DNA of 58,261 bases, from the NCBI GenBank assembly GCA_030849075.1, contig JASAOO010003420.1, positions 1-58,261 on the forward strand. The letters are read 5' to 3'. The notes under the pieces are model-generated. The model saw nothing but the letters and a program-made list of their open reading frames with translations, was not told where the DNA came from and searched no databases. Made by a program: the position numbers and the translations under genes. The stretch comes from Zelonia costaricensis (lineage: Eukaryota; Euglenozoa; Kinetoplastea; Trypanosomatida; Trypanosomatidae). This document shows, in pieces, positions 47,011 to 56,157 of this stretch (within the stretch, counting starts at the first letter, position 1; each line of letters starts with the position of its first letter).

Positions 47011-47832
47011 CTAGTCGAGGTCGATGTCGAGCTGCTCCGGCCTGCGCTGCGGCGGGGTGCTGGGGCGCGAGTCGACCAGCTCCTCCTCCTCCTTCCGCTT
47101 GGGCGGGGACGCGGCGCCGGCGCCCGCCTTCTTGCGCGAGCCGGCCGCAGACTTCGGCTTCGCCACGCGCACGCACACCCTCTCCGGCAGCTCGCTGTGG
47201 GTCGCAGGGGTGTCGGCGATACGCAGCGCCGGCCCCGCGTCCTGCGGCCCGCCTGACGCCGGAAACGCCGCAATCGCGTTGAGGCGGCCGTGGCGGTTGC
47301 GGACGAGCGTCTTGGGCCGCCGCGCGACGCCCTGCTGCGTGAGCGTCTGCAGCTGCTTCGCCTCGAGAGCGCGGTGCTGCGCGTCGAGCACCCGCTGCGC
47401 CCGCTCCGCCGCCGACGCCTCCGGCATGGCGGTCGTCGTGTAGTACGCGTCGTCCACCCCGTTTTCCTCCTCGTCCATTTCGTCCCCGTCGCCGGCCTGT
47501 GCCGTCCGCGGCTGAGGCGGCGGCGGCGGCGCGTCGTCCGTGCTGTGGATGGACACGCTCAGCCGTTGCGAGAAGGGGTGGCCACCGCCACCGCCGCCGG
47601 TGCTGCTAGCGGCGTCGCGGTGGTGATGCGGCGGGGCGGGCTGCGGCTCATCGTCTGGGCACTCGTCCAGCGACTCCCACGGGTCGCGCGGGGGGCCGGC
47701 GGGCGGTGCGTCGTCCCGCGTTGCTGCCGGCTTGCGCGAGGCGACCTTGAGGTGCTCCCCGGGGGCGAGGTACTGCGGCGCGGCCTTGGGCTTCGCGAAC
47801 ACAGGGCGTGGCGCAGATGGGGCAGAGGACAT
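47011..47832 (-). CDS. Hypothetical protein, 273 aa, mostly disordered
   Basis: An unrecognised protein. It begins MSSAPSAPRPVFAKPKAAPQYLAPGEH and is rich in Pro, Ala, Gly and Asp. A helical segment (ASAAERAQRVLDAQHRALEAKQLQTLTQQG shown as landmark: ERAQRVLDAQHRALEAKQL) near residues 135-160 and the following RRPKTLVRNRHGRLNAIAAF are the most conserved-looking parts. The C terminus is basic, then acidic (KKAGAGAASPPKRKEEEELVD) and ends in EQLDIDLD. An internal His/Gly run and an acidic patch (GDEMDEEENGVDD) suggest a flexible adaptor, possibly nuclear because of the PPKRK-type basic signal. No enzyme motif is present. The start was placed after a Ser/Pro-only upstream frame. Confidence 0.7.
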   Translation of the reverse strand: MSSAPSAPRPVFAKPKAAPQYLAPGEHLKVASRKPAATRDDAPPAGPPRDPWESLDECPDDEPQPAPPHHHRDAASSTGGGGGGHPFSQRLSVSIHSTDDAPPPPPQPRTAQAGDGDEMDEEENGVDDAYYTTTAMPEASAAERAQRVLDAQHRALEAKQLQTLTQQGVARRPKTLVRNRHGRLNAIAAFPASGGPQDAGPALRIADTPATHSELPERVCVRVAKPKSAAGSRKKAGAGAASPPKRKEEEELVDSRPSTPPQRRPEQLDIDLD

Positions 47833-48436
47833 GATGCTGGTCTGTGCTGCCGCAGCGGCAGGGGAAGAAGAGGAAGAAGGGGGAGGGAATGGCCGATAAC
47901 AGATCGTGACAAAGACGAAGGGGATGAGGTAGGGGCATGCATGGTGGACAGGAGGTCTACGCCGTGCTCCGCTCGTGTGCACCGCGCCGCTCACAGCTAC
48001 GACAGGGATGTGTGGTGCGGCACGACAACGGCGCAGCGAGCGCTTCTTTTTTCCCGGTGCGAGGAGCGGCGCCTCGCTGTTGCCGGATGCCGCTGCGGGC
48101 TAACGGAGTCGGTTCTTCTTGTTGGGGCTCAGAGAAGGGTGAGGACGGAGGAGGGGAGGGGGGGGCGGAGTGCTTGACACGCAAACCTTTTGCCCATTTT
48201 TCGATGCCCTCTACGAGCTACACGCACAGCGGGTGAGGGCGTGTGGGCCGCGCATGCAACGTCGCACACTCGCTCAGCCACTGTCGCCAAGACGTGCACG
48301 CACGCTCTCGTAGAACACAAACACGTGCGGAAGCACAAGCAGAGCCGCTCAACTTGAGCAGCGTGGATGATGGGGGGGGGGGAAGAGAAGAACTTCCCGG
48401 CGTCCGGGCCCCCTCGCGCACCTGCTTCCTCACAGC
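47833..48436. other. Intergenic between 273-aa and 169-aa genes
   Basis: A purine tract at 47862-47890 just upstream of the 273-aa gene probably directs splicing, and G-rich sequence lies near 48142-48170. No gene found. Confidence 0.55.
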
Positions 48437-48946
48437 TCAGCCATCGGGGGTGCCCTCGTAACGGCGGCTGTGCAGGAGCCTGCGGGCTTGTGCCACCATC
48501 TCCGGCGTCACCTCCGCCTTTGCCAGCCGCTCGGACCGCTCTGCGCGGGTTTCATCTGAGACAAGGTTGTTGTCGGCGTTGATCATCAGCCCGCTCGCCT
48601 CATCCCGGTAGGTGTACCCCGTCACACCGTCGTAGACGCCACCAGGGGCGTCGGAGACGTAGGCCGGCTTGAAGTCGCGCTGGTAGTAGCGCTGCCGGTT
48701 GAGTTCGATGTTGTCGAGGATTTCGTTTGCCCGCTTCGACTGCTGCCGGCCGACACAGAAGACGAAGACCCCAGCGGACGCGGCGAAGGTGCCGCGCCAC
48801 TCCATCCACGCCGTCCGCCACACACCGCGCTCGCCATAGCGCGAGAGCACCTCGACGTTCTCGATGCCGAGCCACCACGCCTTCAGGCGAGTGAACCGAC
48901 TGACGTGGTGCACCAGCCGCGGATGCTGCGGCGGCTTCGGCGGCAT
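48437..48946 (-). CDS. Hypothetical protein, 169 aa, one membrane segment
   Basis: An unrecognised 169-aa protein of ordinary composition. It begins MPPKPPQHPRLVHHVSRF, has a Trp-rich segment (LKAWWLGIENVEVLSRYGERG, then WRTAWMEWRG), and a single moderately hydrophobic helix at about 51-65 (GTFAASAGVFVFCVG). After this come charged helices (SKRANEILDNIELNRQRYYQR), an aromatic loop (PGGVYDGVTGYTYRDE) and a charged C-terminal helix. The one-pass layout with a basic, aromatic N terminus resembles small accessory subunits of mitochondrial inner-membrane complexes, which are numerous and divergent in trypanosomatids, but I cannot name one. The neighbouring SCO1 gene serves cytochrome oxidase, a coincidence not to be over-read. 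Confidence 0.72.
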   Translation of the reverse strand: MPPKPPQHPRLVHHVSRFTRLKAWWLGIENVEVLSRYGERGVWRTAWMEWRGTFAASAGVFVFCVGRQQSKRANEILDNIELNRQRYYQRDFKPAYVSDAPGGVYDGVTGYTYRDEASGLMINADNNLVSDETRAERSERLAKAEVTPEMVAQARRLLHSRRYEGTPDG

Positions 48947-51060
48947 CAAAGCAGGCGAGGCGCGTGCCTCGTGCGTGGGTGCCGGTAGAGGAGAAGGAGA
49001 GGAGGACCGCGTGAGCACCTCCTTAGCGGCGCTGCCTGCGCAGATGGCCTGGCACACTAGCACACACACACACAGGGAGACACAGGTGCGCGGTGGTCTC
49101 TGGCGGCGGGGCGCTGCACGAGGGGGGGGGTGCTTGAGAAGGAGTAGGTGGATTGCATGAGCAACAACAGGGAAGGAGAGGGCAGGCAGGAGAGGCGATC
49201 CGTGCAGAGGTGGGGGGGAGGGAGAAGAGGGGGTCAGGGAAGGGCCCTTCGGCATCGGGGTCGCACTACGCAACGCGTGGATGGGGAGAAGGGAGACGCT
49301 GGTGAGCGAGGGGTGGGGGGGCGTCAGAACTGGCCTTTCGCAGCGTCCCGTTGTGGCGCTCATTCGACGACAGAAGACGGCGGGGGAGCAGTAGTGGCGC
49401 GGCGGGGTGGGCAGAGTCGGTTGCAGCTCAGCCCGCGGCGCTTGCTCTCGCTGTTGCGGCAGCAGCACAAGCCGCGTCTTTACCGTGGCGTTGCCGCGGC
49501 GCCGTTGCTGGTGTCGACCATTCGTTGTGTTGCTCTTCGAAGGCGGGGATGGGGAATGAGTTGGGAGGGGCCAGGGTCGAGTGCACGTACAGATCTACTC
49601 GACGTGGTCTGTGCCTGTGTGTGCGTGTGGGTGCGCTGCTTGACAGGTTCAGCGACGACCCGCGCCACACGCCCCCAGCTGTCCGTGTGAGACGCCACCG
49701 CGGCTGGCACGCTGCGGGGGTGGTGTGACAAAAGGCCTCGGGTGGTATTGCGAAAAGGTAAAAGTGAAAAACAAACGGTGGATGAGAGGGTGGACGTGAA
49801 AGACAGCGACCTCTCCTGCGAGGGCGAACGAGCGGGGAGACGAGGTAGAGGGACAACGCAATGGGGAGAGCGGCGTCGGGCAACCGGCGCAACGCATGCC
49901 ACTAAACTGGCACACGCACACACACACACACAGCGCACAGCACCGCGAAAACACACGCGCCCACTCGCACGAATGGCACCGCCTGCGTGAAGGGAAAGTC
50001 AGCAAAGGAGGAAAATGTGGACAGAAGGAGAAGCACTCAGCGAAGAGAGGGGAGTGACCAGACGACAAACAATGCAGCCGCAAGGGCGACACAACGGCAG
50101 CGCACAACGTCACGCCGGGGCACACGTAGTGAATACAAAAAACAAGGAGAAAAGGAGAGCGACTCGTACTTGCGGGCACCAGCCGACCTGTATCCGCACT
50201 GACCTCCCCAAACACACACTCGGTGCCTCCTCCGCTCGTGTCGAACCGTGGCAGCGGCAACCAGGCGCGGTGCACGTCCAGCAGTCCACAGGCGCGAGAG
50301 CGGACGGCCCCTCCCCCTCACCGCGTCCGACAACGAGAGAGGAGAACTAAAACAGGACCGCGGAGGGTCAGTAGGCCCCCCGCATCATCACAGACAGTGC
50401 GTCATGCGTTTATTGGCGAGCTGAAAACGAGAATCGGCGAGGCGGAGGCGCAGGAGAAGTGGAGGCAGCGGCGGTTCCGTCTCGCGCCACACCGCGAGAA
50501 TGGAAAGACCGGCGCACCACGCTGGCGCAGCACACTCGCAACGACGCGCCACCGCGGCGCGACAAGGCAGCAGAGCCGGAGGAGGCCGAACCACCGCAGA
50601 GGCACACACCGGCACCAGCGCACACAGACAAAGGGGAAAAAAAAAGAAGACCACCCAGCGCCCCCGCTGCTCCTCCCGCTCTTCGTGCTCGCTGAACTAT
50701 CGTTTTGCAGGGTGGAGGTGCATCCCCGCCTGCGTACGTTGGCAAGGCGGGCACCAGCGCTGGCCTCGTCTCCGCCTCGCCCGCCCCTGCTCCCCGCTCA
50801 CGTGCAGCGGAGGGGATGCGCGAACACGCCATGGGGCGGGGGGGCGGGGCGAGGCCGTAGACAGCGGAGCAACAGGAGTGAAACGACAACACCACAATAA
50901 GAGAAAGAGAGCAGCCAAGCGAGTTGCGCTGCCGGCGCGGCGAGGTGCCGGTGAAGTCGCCACTCAACTTGCACGCAGCCGGAACGCTTCGCGAGGCAGT
51001 GGAGTGAACACCGTCAACCTTACCCTCGGCGAAATCGGCGTCGACGCCCCCTGGTGCTGC
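48947..51060. other. Intergenic between 169-aa gene and fructose bisphosphatase gene
   Basis: At 2.1 kb this is the longest internal gap. It has AC runs near 49062-49074 and 49916-49932, and purine tracts at about 49166-49200 and 49211-49230. Frames of up to 225 codons on both strands are Arg/Pro/His-rich and lack conserved-looking blocks. Long 3' UTRs are usual in this group, so the bisphosphatase mRNA may occupy much of it. A small RNA gene is possible but not visible. Confidence 0.5.
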
Positions 51061-52119
51061 TCACAACTTGCTCGGCGTCTGAGCGCGCTGCTGCTTGTCG
51101 GCAAGGTTGCGGTCGCGGAAGGCCATGCAGAGGTCCATTTCCTGCCGGCTGCCGAGGTACACGGGGGTGCGCTGGTGGAGGCGGGTGATGGACTGGTCTA
51201 GGATGCGGCCGTTCGTCCCCATCGCCTTTCCCCCGGCCTGCTCGATCAGCATCGCCATGGGGGCCGCCTCGTAGAGGTAGCGCAGCTTGCCCTCCACCTT
51301 GTTGGCATCCTTCGGGTAGCAGAAGATACCGCCGTAGAGGAGGGTGCGGTGGATGTCGGCCACCATCGAGCCGATGTAGCGCGCCGTGTAAAGGGTCGTC
51401 TTGTTCGTCTTGAGGTACTGCACATACTCGCGGAACCACGGCTCCCACTTGCTGTAGTTGCCCTCGTTCACACTGTAAATGTTGCGCTTCTTGGGCATGC
51501 TGATGCGCGGGTGGGTCAGGATGAACTCACCAATGTTCGGGTCGAGCGTGAAGCCGTCGACGCCGTGGCCGCTCGTCAAAACGAGGTTGGTGGCGCTGCC
51601 GTACATGGCGTACCCGGCAGAGACCATGTCGTTGCCCTTCAGTGTGCGGATCACCGCATTCGCCTCCGCGACGTTCGTCACCTTCGCGTCCTTCGGGAGG
51701 CGCCACACGCCCCAGATGGAGCCGACCGACACATTGGCGTCGATGTTGCTGCTCCCGTCGAGGGGGTCGAAGAAGACGAGGTAGTCGCCGCGGTGCCCGG
51801 GCTCGGCAATGATCATCTCCTCCTCCTCCTCGCTGCCGAGCACGCAGACGCTGGTGGAGCTGAGCAGGTAGGCCTTGAAGGCCAGGTTCGAGATGACGTC
51901 CAGCTTCGCCTGGTGGTCACCCGTGGCGTTGGCCGACTGGCCGCCCAGGTACCCAAACATCCCCTTCATACCGGCGCGCCGAATGTTCTTCTCGATGACC
52001 TTCACCGCAGTCTGGATCGCCATCATCAAGAGCGTGAACTCGCCGCGGCTGTGCGGCGGTTGGCTCTTGATGATGTACTGGGTGAGGGTGGTCGGTGTGA
52101 GGTTGCGGCGGTTCTCCAT
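51061..52119 (-). CDS. FBP: Fructose-1,6-bisphosphatase, glycosomal
   Basis: A 352-aa class I fructose-1,6-bisphosphatase, which hydrolyses fructose 1,6-bisphosphate to fructose 6-phosphate in gluconeogenesis. The metal and substrate motif DPLDGSSNID begins at Asp118. Other family blocks are GSEEEEEMIIAEPG just before it, YGSATNLVLT, NEGNYSKW, RYIGSMVADIHRTLLYGG, YPKDANKVEGKLRYLYEAAPM, and EQAGGKAMGTNGRIL. The C terminus is SKL, a type 1 peroxisomal signal, so the enzyme should be imported into glycosomes. Length matches known family members. Allosteric AMP sites of the N terminus are plausible (TLTQYIIKSQ) but not proven. The start MENRRNLTPTTL is the first Met of the frame. In Leishmania this enzyme is required for growth without glucose in the mammalian stage. 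Confidence 0.98.
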   Translation of the reverse strand: MENRRNLTPTTLTQYIIKSQPPHSRGEFTLLMMAIQTAVKVIEKNIRRAGMKGMFGYLGGQSANATGDHQAKLDVISNLAFKAYLLSSTSVCVLGSEEEEEMIIAEPGHRGDYLVFFDPLDGSSNIDANVSVGSIWGVWRLPKDAKVTNVAEANAVIRTLKGNDMVSAGYAMYGSATNLVLTSGHGVDGFTLDPNIGEFILTHPRISMPKKRNIYSVNEGNYSKWEPWFREYVQYLKTNKTTLYTARYIGSMVADIHRTLLYGGIFCYPKDANKVEGKLRYLYEAAPMAMLIEQAGGKAMGTNGRILDQSITRLHQRTPVYLGSRQEMDLCMAFRDRNLADKQQRAQTPSKL

Positions 52120-53267
52120 TTTGGGCAGGCGGCGGATAGGTGAGGTTGTGGGAAGGGTGGAGCGAGATGCGGGTCGGGGGCGGGGTGGGGGTTTGGGAGG
52201 GTTGGCTGGCTGGCTTCAGTGACAATAGTGGAGACCCGAACTCAAAGGGCAGAGTGAGGGGGGGGGGCAGGAAGGTATGAGGTAGTGCTGCGATCAGTGA
52301 AATGAGGAAAGCGAAGAGAAGTCAGTCCGTGAAAGAAAACGTTTTGTTATCGTCGAGGAGACGGGGAGTGCGGGGACGGAGCGGTAGGGGAATAGGAAGG
52401 AGAAGAGGGGGGAGGGGAGTACACTCGTGCGTGTTGCGGTGCAGGTGGCTTGTACGAGCAAGTATGCGGCTGCTCGTGTACGTGTTGCCGTGGCTAGCGC
52501 GGTGGTGGAGAGGCGCGATCCGACGGGCGGGAGGCGTGCAGGCGGAAGAAAGACGCAATGCAAAGGAGAGAGCGGTGCAGTGACGGCAGTCCGGGACACA
52601 CACACACACACGCAGACGCACGACGATGGAAGAAGCTGAGTGGAACGCGGCAAGGGCGTCGCCGTGGGTCGTGTGACACGCAAGGCGGGATCGAAGCGCA
52701 GGCAAGGAAAGAGAAGGCGAAAGCAGAGGAGGAGTGAAGGTGCAGGGGGAGGAAAGGGGGGAAGAAGGGGGCTCGGTGCAGCAAGATTCTATGGAGCGCG
52801 CAGAGCGCGGCGGCGGCACGGATGCTGCAGCGCGAAATGACAGCAGCGGCGGACATGCACACAGCCCGTTCAAAGTCGCGTGTCCCTCGCGCGACGATGC
52901 CCCCCCCCCCAAGAAGCAGAGAGGCTGTGGTGTCCATGATGGCACCCGACAGGCGCGCGTGGGCTTGTGTCTTCGTGTTCACGACTTCACTCTGACTCTC
53001 TCTCTCTTCGGATAGCGGTGAAGCGCCGGCGGCGACGCAGCAAAACGACGTCCTCGTCGCGTCTCCAGCGCAGAGCGACCACCCGTCAGGCGGGCCTTGA
53101 GCCGCCGTCAACCACTCAACAAAGACAAGGCCGGCGTGCTCGCTTCCTCCGAGTCGGGCGAGACCCGCGGGGACGAGAGGCGCAGTTGCTGTAACAAGCA
53201 CTGTCCCTCGCCGCCCATCGCAGGCCCCCATTCGCATCCGCCTCACCATTCCTTTCCTTCTTGATGC
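52120..53267. other. Intergenic between bisphosphatase and FkbM genes
   Basis: Purine-rich sequence at 52138-52200 and 52249-52276, with AG candidates on the coding strand near 52205-52216, fits the splice region of the bisphosphatase. A second purine-rich zone spans about 52690-52775. No gene supported. Confidence 0.55.
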
Positions 53268-54329
53268 TCACGCAGCAGCCGGGACGCGGCGTGCGAAGAC
53301 GGAGCGGATGCGGAGCACTTCATGAGAGGCCCACGCCTCCTGCTCCACGTGCACCTCTTCGAAGCCCTGCGAGCGCAACAGCTGCATGACGCGCTGCACG
53401 CGCCCCTCCACGTCGTGCACCTCGACCACCATCTGCTGAATGCGCTGCCAGTCCGCCGCCGTGATGCCTTGCACCACGTCCCACTCCGCCCCCTCCACGT
53501 CGATCTTCACGAGCGCGATGGGGTCGCAGAGAATGCTGTGGCGCAGCGCGGAGCTGCGCACGTGCGACGCAGCCCGCTGCAGCAGCTCCGCAAAGACAAC
53601 GCATTCGCACCGCACACGCCGCCGCTGCGACGGGGACGTCAGCAAGAAGACGACGAGCAGCACCAGTGCCGGCATCAAGGCAAGCGTGGCGGCCCACCGC
53701 ACGTACGGCGTCTCCAGCAGACCGCACAGCCACAGTGTCGGTTGAGCCGGCAGGTTGCCTGCCGTGACGTTGTCGCGGCCGACCACGGCGAGCTGCGTGC
53801 AGAGGGCGGTGGCCTTCCAGGGACGGGTGATGTCCGCCTCGTACATCGACGCCCCGGCCGTAATACGCGGGTCGACGAGAAACTCGACGCCGCTCTGCGC
53901 GGTGGCGGCCACCCCGACCTGCTCCACGCACACCCGCTCCCTGAAAGACGCTGTGTTGTCGACCGCTAGCGCGCAGAGCCGTGGGATCGGCTCGGCGGCC
54001 ACGACGATGGCCCGCGCGTTGGTCGCCATGACGAAGGCACTGAATAGGCCGATGTTGGCGCCGATGTCCACCACCAGCGGGCTACCGATGAGGGGAACGT
54101 GCACGCCGTGGCGCGTGTACACGTCGTCCTGGAAGATCTCGCGAGCCACCATCGCCGTGCCCCAGTCGCCGCCGATGGCCTTGTACGTCACGGCGCGCCG
54201 GCAACCAGTGGCGTCTGTGTACGTCGCGGTGCGTGTGGTGACGGCATCCGTGTGCAGGACGCGCCGATGCACCCACACACACGCGACAACGAGCGCCACG
54301 GCGCATGCGGCGATCTGCACGGCCACCAT
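53268..54329 (-). CDS. FkbM-family methyltransferase with internal membrane segment
   Basis: A 353-aa membrane-anchored FkbM-type methyltransferase. Residues 1-20 are a signal anchor. The SAM-binding motif VVDIGANIGLF is at 86-96 and the acidic end of strand 2 is AAEPIPRL at 111-118. VKIDVEGAEWDVV at 274-286 is the characteristic FkbM KIDVEGxE block, and VVEVHDVEGRV at 301-311 follows. Between them, where family members run from the strand-4 region straight to the T-L-D segment, this protein has about 40 extra residues including a second hydrophobic helix at about 212-230 and a basic strip SQRRRVR. FkbM enzymes are O-methyltransferases acting on sugars or natural products, and the substrate here is unknown. 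It is the promoter-proximal gene in the window. The start MVAVQIAACA was chosen because it opens the anchor; an upstream Met exists in a non-conserved frame. Confidence 0.85.
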   Translation of the reverse strand: MVAVQIAACAVALVVACVWVHRRVLHTDAVTTRTATYTDATGCRRAVTYKAIGGDWGTAMVAREIFQDDVYTRHGVHVPLIGSPLVVDIGANIGLFSAFVMATNARAIVVAAEPIPRLCALAVDNTASFRERVCVEQVGVAATAQSGVEFLVDPRITAGASMYEADITRPWKATALCTQLAVVGRDNVTAGNLPAQPTLWLCGLLETPYVRWAATLALMPALVLLVVFLLTSPSQRRRVRCECVVFAELLQRAASHVRSSALRHSILCDPIALVKIDVEGAEWDVVQGITAADWQRIQQMVVEVHDVEGRVQRVMQLLRSQGFEEVHVEQEAWASHEVLRIRSVFARRVPAAA

Positions 54330-56122
54330 CCTCAAAAAGCACTTTCGGACAGAGCCTTCTCCAGCAGGCGACGCACTTCTGACGAGGTGAGCGTCACTCT
54401 GGAATGGCGAGGGCGTCGTGTGCGCGGGTGCGAGTGCACCGTCAGACTCGGGGCAGCCCTGCAAGAGAGTGTGTCGACCGAGAGCAAAAGAAGGAGGGAA
54501 GAGAGCGTGGCAGTGAAGATGTGCCTCATGCATGTGGCACGCGCGAAGCCAAGCGCGGCGGCGCTCAGTTCGCTGTCGCAAACGCTCCACGCCAGTGCAG
54601 AGGTGCATTCGTGGTGTGCAACGCTGGCCCTTCGCCGCGACGCACGCGCGTTGTGTAGGGAGTCCGTGCTCGAGACGGCGGACTTGACGCCGCGACGTCA
54701 CTGCTGCGTGAAACCGCCGATCCTCTCCGTCGCCGGCGCTCCATCGGGAGGTGGGCCTACGCTGAAAGGGGGAAACCCGATTTGAGCGGGCCGTCCACGA
54801 CCTTGTCGCGGCACCCGGCAGCCGCGTCCGGCCCTCCACGACGTCGGTGCGTCGCTGCGTCGCTGCGGTGTCACAGCACTCTGTGCGCGCTTGCGGGTGT
54901 TTTCTCTGCTTTCGTTCTTCTGTTCACGCAAATCTGGGCCTTGCTTGACTGAGGGGGGGGGGAGAAGAGGGGGGGATGGGGAGGGGGGAGCAAATACCAA
55001 ACAAAGAAGAAGAGGGGAGGGAGGGGGGTTCGTGAAGGGGGCGAGTTGGATGGAGGAATCGAAAGATGCCACGAAGGAGAAAAGAAGAAACGGAGAAAGT
55101 ACGCCACCACGCCGATACGAGCACACGCACACAAACGCAAATACGCGCGCACCATCACAGACTCCGTAAATCACCAACACGCAGAAAAAAAAGAGAAAGT
55201 TAAAGCTAAGACAATGGGGTGGGCGTCGAGACAGTGACAGAGGACAGCCGGTCGCGTGTCACTGAGAGGACAAACGGCAAAGGCCGTCAAGGCGTGAGAC
55301 TGGAGGGCAGTGAGGGGGGAGGGGTAAGGGACGGAGGGTGAGGTGCAGTGGACGCGGTCGATGCGGACGTGGAGCGGTGAAGAGGGGGAGCGGCTGATTG
55401 AAAGAGAATCCGAACACGAGAAGCTCTTACTGGCAGCACCGCCCCCCCCCCTTCTAAGGCTACTCTCTTCTCCACACACCCGTGCACAGACGTCCACACA
55501 CGCACACGTGTAAAGCACAGCTCCCCGCTCCTTCTCTCTCCGCGAGGACCTCACCCCACCGGCGCATCACCGCACGCGTCGAAGCGACGAGACAAGCGCC
55601 GCGACCCTGCTTCCCGAGCCCAGCACCGCCTCACACACTCCACCTCCCCCTCCCCCTTTTGGCGTCGCACCAAAACCGTGCGCGACCAATCGGGGTTGAG
55701 GCGCAGAGCCCAGTCCAAACGAAAGGTCCCTACGCATCTCGAAGGGCCGACCGGCCACGCTCGAGCATCTGCGCGTGCACGCGCCAGATCCACCGTCCAC
55801 CTCCCCCACGCCGCGTTCCGCTCCAGGCACAGCCGCCGCAGCGAGAAGACGGGGTTCCCCTCTACACATAAAAAAACAAGCGCAAAGTCAGCGGCCTTTA
55901 GTGCGCGCTAACGCATAGCGCATACGTGTACTCAGACCCACCCCCCTCCTGCGAGGAGTACACGAGCCCTTGCAAGATGCGGTCGGTACCAAAGGAAGAA
56001 CGTGGGGTGCGCAACACGTCGCACAGAGCGGCTCAGAATTGCGCAGCGTGCGTGGCGGCACGTGTAGAGAAGAGAAACAGTGAAAACATCATGGCTTGTT
56101 CGGGGACACAAAGCACGCGCTG

Positions 56123-56157
<35 letters not shown>

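Noticed and set aside
49649..50275. A 208-codon minus-strand frame in the largest internal gap
   Set aside because: It is Cys/Pro/Phe-rich and contains repeat-derived Cys-Val runs, so it is treated as UTR sequence.
52494..53249. A 251-codon minus-strand frame between the bisphosphatase and the FkbM gene
   Set aside because: Its second half is Pro/His/Cys/Val repeat-derived sequence and the first half has no family resemblance. It is probably UTR.
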